Shown here piece after piece: positions 1 to 7,100 of a stretch of 9,926 bases of DNA (position 1 is the stretch's first letter; every line of letters starts with the position of its first letter). The translations under genes were made by a program, and so were the position numbers. The stretch comes from an uncultured bacterium (GTDB taxonomy: Bacteria > Bacillota > Clostridia > Lachnospirales > Lachnospiraceae). The notes beneath the pieces are model-generated. The model did not search any database. It was not told where the DNA came from and saw only the letters and a list, made by a program, of their open reading frames with translations. The stretch spans positions 1-9,926 of the forward strand of contig CAMBUC010000057.1 in assembly GCA_945871045.1 (NCBI GenBank), given 5' to 3'.

Positions 1-1094
1 TACAAGTATGCTGCATCCTTGCATTTTACCAAGTAACACTCTGCGCTGTAATCTTCTACGTCACTTTTGATCAACTGGTTATTCAACACAATCTCTGTTG
101 TATAAGAATCATATTCGTCCGCACTGCGATCCACAGTGATCGTCTCCTTGACGCCATCACCGTTCAGATCAACCGTACATTCCTCATATGCATCCAGTTC
201 CAAAACATACTGTTCCTGGGGCTCAAAATAAGACCCATCCAAAAGATCCGGGTAATCATCATATGTCAGGTCAACAATCTGCATCCCTGCTGCATACGGT
301 GCCAGCTCATACTGGTTAAAATAAAGCGTAATTCCAAAAGGATCCATGCTCCATGTAAAACCATCCAGTTCATATTCGGCGATCAGTTTGTGTACATCAT
401 CATAAAAGATATCTCCGAAGTGGTCATTTAACAGTATTGCCACCACATCCTTAAATTCATCCGCATCTTTCACGATATCGGAAAGAATGACCCGCTCACC
501 GGTTTTTACGTCAAAGGTCATACCGGTCAGCATGTATCCTCCGTGGGCGCCGCCGTAATAACTTTCATTTGCTTCCACAAAACTAAAATAATCCCGGCCT
601 GCCCGCTCCACGGTGCGCGTCATCCGGTCGGACAGATCCGTGCCAAATCCACCGTCTGCAACGACTTCCTGAAAACTTTCCATCAGGCTGTTCATGGTGG
701 TTTCCATGACATCCGCATGTTCATCCCGCAGATCCTCCAGGGCTTTTGCCAGATTCGGGTAAACCTTTGCACTTTCTTCGTCCAACAGAAGACTTTGCTG
801 CTGGGTTTCCACCATATGCCACTCATCATTCACACTATCCGAATACTGACAGCCTATACTGGTGCAGATGACCCCGGGCCAAAGGGCTTCTTCCTCTGAC
901 ACCGGTGTTTCCTCTTCCGGCTGCTGCTCCTCTTCTGGCTGCTGTTCTTCTTTGTCAATCTCTGCTGGTTCCTGCTTGGCAGGCTCTGTCTCCTGCGGTT
1001 TTTCTTCCGGTTTTGCTGCGCCGCAGCCGGCAGCATTCAGAAGCATCCCTAGTGCCAATAATGCGCACAACCATCTGTTTTTCGTCTTTTTCAT
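1..1094 (-). CDS. Secreted lipoprotein with RsiV/PdaC-like DUF3298-type domain (3' end outside window)
   Basis: The frame is open from an ATG at 1094 to the left edge (364 codons, no stop seen), so the C-terminus is missing. The start is supported by GGAGG five bases upstream. Residues 1-23 are a lipoprotein signal peptide: basic KKTKNR, a hydrophobic core, then NAAGC with the lipidated Cys at 24. The lipobox is slightly atypical (Ala rather than Leu at -3). Residues 28-70 are a Glu/Gln/Pro-rich spacer. The globular part has YYGGAHGGY (179-187), VILSDIVKDADEF (202-214) and FNQYELAPYAAG (259-270), the usual signature of DUF4163/DUF3298 proteins such as the anti-sigma factor RsiV and the deacetylase PdaC. 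A DLNGDGVKE loop (309-317) resembles a calcium-binding EF-hand-like turn. No sigma factor or deacetylase domain is adjacent, so the function is unknown; an envelope sensor or ligand-binding lipoprotein is inference. It lies 51 bp after the ABC-F gene with no terminator between, so co-transcription is likely. Confidence 0.85.
   Translation of the reverse strand, partial: MKKTKNRWLCALLALGMLLNAAGCGAAKPEEKPQETEPAKQEPAEIDKEEQQPEEEQQPEEETPVSEEEALWPGVICTSIGCQYSDSVNDEWHMVETQQQSLLLDEESAKVYPNLAKALEDLRDEHADVMETTMNSLMESFQEVVADGGFGTDLSDRMTRTVERAGRDYFSFVEANESYYGGAHGGYMLTGMTFDVKTGERVILSDIVKDADEFKDVVAILLNDHFGDIFYDDVHKLIAEYELDGFTWSMDPFGITLYFNQYELAPYAAGMQIVDLTYDDYPDLLDGSYFEPQEQYVLELDAYEECTVDLNGDGVKETITVDRSADEYDSYTTEIVLNNQLIKSDVEDYSAECYLVKCKDAAYL
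911..946 (-). repeat. Two tandem 18-bp repeats in the lipoprotein linker
   Basis: Units 911-928 and 929-946 match at 16 of 18 bases. Each encodes a six-residue Glu-Glu-Gln-Gln-Pro-Glu-like block of the acidic spacer behind the lipidated cysteine. Since the unit is a multiple of three, slippage would change spacer length without breaking the frame. Linkers of this kind commonly hold a lipoprotein's folded domain away from the membrane. Confidence 0.7.
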
Positions 1095-1145
1095 CTTGAC
1101 CTCCCGACTCACATTTGTAAATGACTCCGGCATCTGATACACAAC

Positions 1146-2702
1146 CTATAGAAGCCGTGTCGTCCATTTCGAACAATCCCACACATCCGTTGCCAGACCC
1201 TCATAAAATTCCGGTTCATGGCATACCATCAGGATACTGCCTTTGTACTCCATAAGCGCACGTTTCAATTCGTCTTTGGCATCCATATCCAGATGGTTCG
1301 TGGGCTCATCCAAAAGCAAAATATTTGTTTCGCGATTGATCAGTTTGCAGAGACGCACTTTTGCCTGTTCGCCTCCGGAAAGCACACGCACCTGACTTTC
1401 AATATGCTTTGTGGTCAGGCCGCATTTTGCCAGAGCGCTTCGCACCTCATACTGGGAAAAAGCCGGAAACTCCTGCCAGATCTCCTCGATGCAGGTGGTG
1501 GTGATGGACTGGTCCATCTCCTGCTCAAAGTACCCGATCTCCAGATAATCCCCCAGTTCCACCGTTCCCTGAAGGGGCTTGATGAGCCCTAAAATACTTT
1601 TCAGCAAAGTTGTCTTTCCGATTCCGTTGGCACCGGTTAAGACGATCTTCTGTCCCCGCTCCATCTCCAGATTTAACGCCGTTGATAAGGGTTCCTCATA
1701 TCCGATCACCAGATCCTTAGTCCGGAAAATATAACGGCCGGGGGTACGGGCAACCTGAAACCGGAATTCCGGCTTCGGCCGCTCCGCCGCCAGTTCGATC
1801 ACATCCATTTTGTCCAGTTTCTTTTGACGGGACATTGCCATATTTCTCGTTGCCACACGCGCCTTGTTGCGTGCCACAAAATCCTTCAGATCAGCGATCT
1901 CTTTCTGCTGCTTGTTATATGCCGCCTCCAGCTGCGCCTTCTTCATCTCGTAGACTTCCATAAACTTGTCATAGTCACCCACGTATCGATTCAACTGCTT
2001 GTTGTCCATATGATAGATCAGATTGACCACACTGTTGATAAAGGGCACGTCATGGGAGATGAGAATAAATGCATTTTCATAATCGTTCAGATAACGCTTC
2101 AGCCATTCGATATGCTCTACATCCAGATAGTTGGTAGGCTCGTCCAGAAGCAAGATATCCGGTTTTTCCAATAAGAGTTTTGCCATCAGAACCTTCGTGC
2201 GCTGACCGCCGCTTAAGTCCGTGACATCTTTGTCCAGTCCTAAATCTAAAATGCCCAGAGCCCTGGCCACCTCTTCTACTTTGGCATCGATCATATAAAA
2301 ATCGTGCATCGTAAGCAGATCCTGAAGCGTTCCAGCCTCAGCCATCATCCCATCCATCTCTTCGGGAGATGCCTCGCCTAACTGCTCATAGATCTGGTTC
2401 ATCTCCATCTCCATTTCAAAGAGATAGTCAAAGGCTGAACGCAGTACGCTTCCGATGGTCATTCCTTTTTCCAGTGCCGTGTGCTGATCAAGATATCCCA
2501 CTCGCACATGTTTGGACCATTCGATCTTTCCCTCATCCGGCATCAGTTTACCTGTGATGATATTCATAAAGGTAGATTTTCCTTCTCCGTTTGCACCTAC
2601 CAGTCCAATGTGCTCGCCTTTTAACAGGCGGAAGGACACGTCCTCAAAAATTGCCCTGTCACCAAAACCGTGCGATAAATGTTCTACATTTAAAATACTC
2701 AT
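1146..2702 (-). CDS. ABC-F family ATPase (soluble tandem ABC protein, ribosome-associated type)
   Basis: 518 residues with two ATP-binding cassettes and no membrane segment, the layout of ABC-F translation factors. Domain 1: Walker A GANGEGKST (36-44), signature LSGGQ (163-167), Walker B DILLLDE with catalytic Glu188, H-loop His217. Domain 2: Walker A GANGIGKTT (357-365), LSGGE (441-445), Walker B ILLLDE with Glu466, H-loop His495. Between them, about residues 235-318, is the basic helical linker (KKAQLEAAYNKQQ, then ARNKARVATRNMAMSRQKK) that in this family reaches toward the ribosomal tRNA sites. All catalytic residues are present, so it should be active. ABC-F proteins relieve ribosome stalling, and a subset protect against antibiotics. 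The linker looks short, more like housekeeping YkpA/YbiT-type members than like long-armed resistance proteins, but the subfamily cannot be settled by eye. The ATG at 2702 follows AGGG by seven bases. The gene starts 83 bp after the SGNH hydrolase gene; the leader has alternative hairpins. Confidence 0.93.
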   Translation of the reverse strand: MSILNVEHLSHGFGDRAIFEDVSFRLLKGEHIGLVGANGEGKSTFMNIITGKLMPDEGKIEWSKHVRVGYLDQHTALEKGMTIGSVLRSAFDYLFEMEMEMNQIYEQLGEASPEEMDGMMAEAGTLQDLLTMHDFYMIDAKVEEVARALGILDLGLDKDVTDLSGGQRTKVLMAKLLLEKPDILLLDEPTNYLDVEHIEWLKRYLNDYENAFILISHDVPFINSVVNLIYHMDNKQLNRYVGDYDKFMEVYEMKKAQLEAAYNKQQKEIADLKDFVARNKARVATRNMAMSRQKKLDKMDVIELAAERPKPEFRFQVARTPGRYIFRTKDLVIGYEEPLSTALNLEMERGQKIVLTGANGIGKTTLLKSILGLIKPLQGTVELGDYLEIGYFEQEMDQSITTTCIEEIWQEFPAFSQYEVRSALAKCGLTTKHIESQVRVLSGGEQAKVRLCKLINRETNILLLDEPTNHLDMDAKDELKRALMEYKGSILMVCHEPEFYEGLATDVWDCSKWTTRLL

Positions 2703-2744
2703 TTCTTTTCCCTACTTCGTTGTTTTCTTATCCATGCACAACTT

Positions 2745-2798
2745 AGAAGAGGATGCCCATGGACATCCTCTGATCTTCGTATGGTTTAGTCCTCTTCT
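2745..2798 (-). repeat. Three-arm overlapping inverted repeats in the ABC-F leader
   Basis: In minus-strand transcript order, arm C (2798-2790, AGAAGAGGA, at the hydrolase stop codon) and arm B (2771-2764, AGAGGATG) can each pair with the same arm A (2755-2745, CATCCTCTTCT). C:A gives 9 bp and B:A gives 8 bp, the latter with a short loop that can close further around CCATGG. The two stems exclude each other. No U-run follows arm A, so neither is a canonical terminator. A leader switch, an mRNA-processing hairpin or chance are all possible. Confidence 0.4.
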
Positions 2799-3442
2799 GA
2801 CGGTACGATCTGCGGAATGAGTTCTGCCAGTTTCGCCGCCAACAGTTTGTGACTTTCCCTGCTCAGATGCATGTAATCATAAGGCGCCATCTCCATGCCT
2901 TCGATGCTGCCGGCATCCAGAAAATGGCAGTTCAGCCTCTCTGCCACATCTTTGTACAGAGGAGCCAGGGCTCTTGATTTTTCCACACAGGACTTTCCCA
3001 TCTCTCCGCTGACAACGGTGCTCTCATATCCTTGTGCGATAGGCGGCGGTGCGATGATCAATACATTGGGCTTCGCTCTCCATGCCTCCGCAGAACACAG
3101 TGCTTTATTCACCAGCCGCTCCATTCCTTTGGCGATATTTTCCGGTGTCGCAGAAAACCGTTCTTTCACATCATTGGTTCCCAGCATAACCACCAACAGA
3201 TCCAACGGCTCATGGGTCATCATGCAGGGATACAGATAGGTAAATCCCTGAAGTCCCTCAAATAAAGGATCTTCAAAAACAGTCGTTCTTCCACTTAACC
3301 CTTCCTCACAGACACGATAAGAAGATCCCAGCTGCTCTGCCAGCAGACAGGTCCATCGCTCCTGCGGGGTAAAGCGCAGCATATTCTCTGAATTGTATCC
3401 ATGGGTATTGGAATCTCCAAAACATACGATTGTTTTTTCCAT
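2786..3442 (-). CDS. SGNH/GDSL hydrolase, aryl-esterase/acyltransferase (MsAcT-like) type
   Basis: 218 residues, the usual size of a single-domain SGNH esterase. Block I is CFGDSN with the nucleophile Ser11; block II is EEGLSGRTT with oxyanion Gly48; block III is MLGTND with Asn90; block V is YDYMHLS with the Asp189/His192 pair. All catalytic elements are intact. The arrangement CFGDS...RWT.LLAEQLG...EEGLSGRTT...PLDLLVVMLGTND follows what I recall of the Mycobacterium smegmatis aryl esterase/acyltransferase MsAcT, so it should cleave or transfer small acyl groups. The natural substrate is not evident. No signal peptide or membrane segment is visible, so it is probably cytoplasmic. The ATG at 3442 is preceded by a strong AGGAGGAG site. 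A candidate promoter and a leader hairpin lie in the 130-bp gap behind tetR, so it may be transcribed separately from the efflux operon and lead into the ABC-F gene. Confidence 0.92.
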   Translation of the reverse strand: MEKTIVCFGDSNTHGYNSENMLRFTPQERWTCLLAEQLGSSYRVCEEGLSGRTTVFEDPLFEGLQGFTYLYPCMMTHEPLDLLVVMLGTNDVKERFSATPENIAKGMERLVNKALCSAEAWRAKPNVLIIAPPPIAQGYESTVVSGEMGKSCVEKSRALAPLYKDVAERLNCHFLDAGSIEGMEMAPYDYMHLSRESHKLLAAKLAELIPQIVPSEED

Positions 3443-3465
3443 TGTCTTCTCCTCCTCAAATTCCG

Positions 3466-3494
3466 GTGACGATCAACAGGTTGCTACTCGTCAC
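3466..3494 (-). repeat. Hairpin in the SGNH hydrolase leader
   Basis: Perfect 7-base arms GTGACGA (3466-3472) and TCGTCAC (3488-3494) enclose a second small inverted repeat CAAC-AG-GTTG (3474-3483). Transcribed from the candidate promoter at 3526-3554, it would fold as a two-part stem about 15 bases before the AGGAGG ribosome site. It lacks a U-run, so it is not a terminator. It could be an operator or a stabilising 5' stem; function unknown. Confidence 0.4.
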
Positions 3495-3525
3495 ATCCTG
3501 CAGAAAGTTTCACCCGCCTGTACTC

Positions 3526-3554
3526 ATTGTACCCAATCACCGGCGCAATGGCTA
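3526..3554 (-). promoter_or_regulatory. Candidate sigma-A promoter for the SGNH hydrolase gene
   Basis: Minus strand: TAGCCA (3554-3549), 17-base spacer, TACAAT (3531-3526). The -10 matches consensus at 5 of 6 positions and the -35 at 4 of 6, with ideal spacing. It lies between the tetR stop and the hydrolase start, giving a leader of roughly 75-80 bases. No clear terminator follows tetR, so read-through from the efflux operon is also possible. Confidence 0.45.
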
Positions 3555-3572
3555 GCCCCTAATGCGAATTTT

Positions 3573-4196
3573 TTACGGCCTTTTTTCATAATGCCTCCGC
3601 AGGCTTTCAATCCGTTCATGAAACAAGTTTTTGGCTTCTTCCAGAGACATTTCGTTTCGGTGGAAGACCTCACAGAGACTGTCACGAATAACAGCTCCAA
3701 AAATATGGATAAACACCTCTTCCTCCGCTTCATCCAAAAGATCCAGTTTTGACCAGTCCACCGCAGAACGTCCCTCCTGCTTCACACGGCTGACTTCTTT
3801 GCTGCTTTCTCCTCCCAGCATATCCGCCCAGATATTCTCAAAAATCCATGGTTCCGACACGATCACACGGATTCCCTCCCGGGGATTTTTAAAGGCCTCT
3901 TCGATAAAATCATCCAGAAAATCAACAATTGCCGACAATAATTCTCCGCCATGTGCCCGGATACACACGGTGAATCCGCCTAAGATCTCTTTTTTGTAAT
4001 CCTCCAGAAAGAACAAAAAAATGTCTGTTTTATCTTCAAAATACTGGTAAAAACTGCCTCTTGGAATACCAGCATCCCGGATCATCCGGTTAATGGAAGC
4101 GTCACTGAAGCGCACCTTTGTAAATTCCCTTTTGGCCGCCGCAAGGATCCGCTCCTGCTTCTCCTGCGGCAATTTATAAAATGTTTGCTTTGGCAT
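3573..4196 (-). CDS. TetR/AcrR-family transcriptional repressor, probable regulator of the adjacent RND pump
   Basis: 207 residues, typical for TetR. The N-terminal three-helix DNA-binding domain spans about residues 14-60: RILAAAKREFTKV, then the helix-turn-helix INRMIRDAGIPRGSFYQYF, then the family hallmark FEDKTDIF (53-60). The rest is the helical ligand-binding and dimerisation domain, whose sequence does not reveal the ligand. The ATG at 4196 lies 2 bases past the pump's TAA, and its ribosome site (AGAGG, seven bases away) lies inside the last codons of the pump gene, so the two are translationally coupled in one operon. Being downstream of the pump rather than divergent from it, the repressor would be autoregulated through the pump promoter. 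Two TGACA-N3-TGTC inverted repeats there (8155-8169 and 8191-8203) are the likely operators. By family precedent, a pump substrate would release the repressor from DNA. Confidence 0.93.
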   Translation of the reverse strand: MPKQTFYKLPQEKQERILAAAKREFTKVRFSDASINRMIRDAGIPRGSFYQYFEDKTDIFLFFLEDYKKEILGGFTVCIRAHGGELLSAIVDFLDDFIEEAFKNPREGIRVIVSEPWIFENIWADMLGGESSKEVSRVKQEGRSAVDWSKLDLLDEAEEEVFIHIFGAVIRDSLCEVFHRNEMSLEEAKNLFHERIESLRRHYEKRP

Positions 4197-4198
4197 TT

Positions 4199-7100
4199 TT
4201 ATACCTCTCTCAGCTGATTGATCAACTCACTGGTCTCATCCGGGATCTCGTCCAGATCATCTCCCACATCGATCACCCGCGGCTGCTTCCGATAGAAAAT
4301 ATCATACATGACAGGCACGATAAACAGTGTCATAAAGGTGGCATAGATCAGTCCTGCTGCCACTACGATAGACATACCGCGCTGCATGGCATTCCCCGCG
4401 TCCTGTGAAAATACCATCACACTCATGGAAAGGATCGTTGTCATCGCAGTCATTAAGATGGGACGCATACGGGTTTTTCCTGTTGCGATCAACGCTGTCC
4501 GCTTATCTACTCCTGCAATACGAAGCTGATTAGCATAATCCACAAACACGATACCATTGTTAACAACCGTTCCCATCAGGATCATAAATCCCATGAGTGA
4601 CATGGCAGAAATGCTCTTGCCAAATGCTGCCAGCCCCAGCATGCCTCCGGTAAACGCCAGCGGAATCGTAAAAATAATGATAAAAGGACTGAGCAGACTC
4701 TGGAACTGAGCCACCATAACAAGGTACACGAGCAGCGCACCTAATGCAAGTGCCTTTAACATCTGCCAAACCATCTCCATGACCTGTTCACTTTCACCAC
4801 CGATTCCTACGGTGTAACCTTCCGGCGCCTGATAAGCATCCAGTTTTTCCTGTAATGTACGTGACAGAAGAGTCGCATTATAGCCGTCCTTCACATCCGC
4901 TTTCACTGTCATATAACGGCTCTGATTCTCTCTTGTGATGGTATCCATACTGGTGCCGACAGTCATGGTGGCAAATTTTGACAACTGATAGGTCTTTGTC
5001 ACGGCTTCTCCATCGTCATTTGTGGTATCCACTTCCAGTTCCATATCCATCAGATTTTCGTAAGTCAGAGGTTCCGTCTCATTCACCAGTTTGACATCCA
5101 GATTCACGCCCTCTTTCTTCATGGTAATGGCAGTTGCATTGGTTGTCGTGCGTGCTGCAATGGTCTGAAGGATCTGTGCGGAAGTTAATCCGCAGGCTGC
5201 GGCTTTGTTTCGGTCAATCGAAAGTCGTACCGATGAATCCGCATTTGCCAGGCCATCATCAATATTTTCCAGTCCCTCTGTCTCTTCTAACATTGCCTTG
5301 ATATCTTTACTGATGGCAATGAGTTGATCCTGGTCATCACCGTAGATATCTACGGTGATGACCAGGATCAACTCCGAAGACATCTCTCCCAGTGCAGAGG
5401 AACTGACATGGATCTGCGCATCCTTGACATCACTCGTTTTCTTTGCGATCTCCTCGCAGATCGCATGGAATTCATCTGTTGTCTTAATGTCCGGCTCTGT
5501 AATGATGTGAAAGGAAAACTGTGTATAATTATCCTTTCCGCCTGCTACAGATGTGATCGCACTTGCGTTTCCATCCATCGCACCCACTTCAGCGATTCCG
5601 TCAACAGACAGGATCCGTTCCATCACTTCGTCTGCCGCTGCATAGGCAGCTTCTCGTTCGCAGTCATCCGGCATTTTCATGGAAACGGAGATCTGGTTAC
5701 TTTCCATATCATCAAGCAATACAAGACCCGTGTCAAATGCCCGCAGTACGCAGACGACAAACAGCCCGATGGCGATAGCAAGAGGCACGATCTTTACTTT
5801 CAGACACCAGCCTAGTACTTTGCCATAGCCCTCCTGTACCTTTTCAAAGACCGGATGCTTTTTCTCTTTCACTTTGTTCAGCATGACGGAACTAATCGTA
5901 GGCACGACCGTAAGCGCTACGATCAATGACGCCGCCAGCGAATAGGAGATCGTAAATGCAAAGGGTATCATCAACTGGCTGACCATACCGCTGGTGTATA
6001 CCATGGGGAAGAATACACAGATCGTGGTGATCGTGGATGCAATGATCGGAGCAGCCACCTGTTTTGCGCCCTGCACGGCTGCCGCCGGAGCCGAAAGGCC
6101 TTTTTGCCGCAGTCGGTAAATATTTTCCATGACGACGATGGAGTTATCCACCAGCATTCCGATTCCCAGACAAAGTCCGCCCAGCGACATGACGTTGATG
6201 TTGATCCCTGTAAAGTACATAACGATCAGTGCAAACAGCACGGAAAACGGGATACTGAAGGCAACGACCAGCGTCGGTTTCACTTCCTGCAAGAACAACG
6301 CCAGTACGATCACTGCCAGAAGGGCTCCCAGCAACATACTCGTAAGCACGCTCTTAATGATCATCGCAATGTAATCACCCTGATTCATGATCGGTGTCAT
6401 GGAAAGACCCGGATAGTCTTCCTCCAACTGATCAAAAGCGTCCAGCAGGGTGTTTGCCACGTCACTCGTATTTGATGTGCTGACTTTAAAAATGGAAAGA
6501 ACGACCGCGTCGTTTCCATTCATTTTTGCATAAGTCTCACCTGCATTATCTACGATCGTTACGTCTGCCACATCACGGATCCGGATTTTTCCTACCCCCG
6601 GGATCTTTGTGAGCACCAGTTTTTCGATCTCTGTCTCATCGGTAAAGTGCTCACCGACTTCTACCAGCCACTGGTTATCTGCTTTGTCATCAATATAGCC
6701 GGCAGGCATTGCCATGTTCTGTGCATAGATGATCGAAGAAAGGGTCTTCAGATCCAGAAGGGCATCGATATTTGCATTTTTCAGTGCCGCTTCCTTTGCC
6801 TCCTCCATCTGCTTTTCTGCTTCTTCCAACTGCTCTCTCGCAGACTCCATCCGGCTTTCTCCGGCTGCCACCTGCGCCTGACCGGATCCAAAACCGGCTG
6901 CCGCACTGTAGCCTCCGGCGATCACTTCGGACTGCTTGCCGTCAGTGCCCTCCATCTGCTTATTGATCTCATCCAACATCGCCTGAGCGGCTGCAAGTTC
7001 CGTATCCAGATTTGCAAGTGCCGTATCGATCTGCGGCAAACGAACCGTCACCACATCATACACCTGCTTGATACTGTCATAAGAAAGGCCGGAAACCGCA

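Noticed and set aside
1095..1145. Terminator or promoter between the ABC-F gene and the lipoprotein
   Set aside because: Only a 5-base CATTT/AAATG repeat and a GAGTC direct repeat are present. There is no U-run and no -35/-10 pair of acceptable quality.
1146..2702. Antibiotic-resistance ABC-F (Lsa, Vga, OptrA or Msr type)
   Set aside because: The interdomain linker appears short and there are no mobile or resistance genes nearby. A housekeeping-type ABC-F is the more cautious reading.
2748..2771. Intrinsic terminator between the SGNH hydrolase and ABC-F genes
   Set aside because: The hairpin is good but no U-run follows it on the transcribed strand, and it has an alternative pairing partner, so I list it as a repeat only.
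5324..5815. Plus-strand frame starting inside the palindrome and beginning with the same peptide as the pump
   Set aside because: Its first residues copy the pump only because the DNA is palindromic. Beyond the arm the translation is an unrecognisable antisense shadow without a ribosome site.
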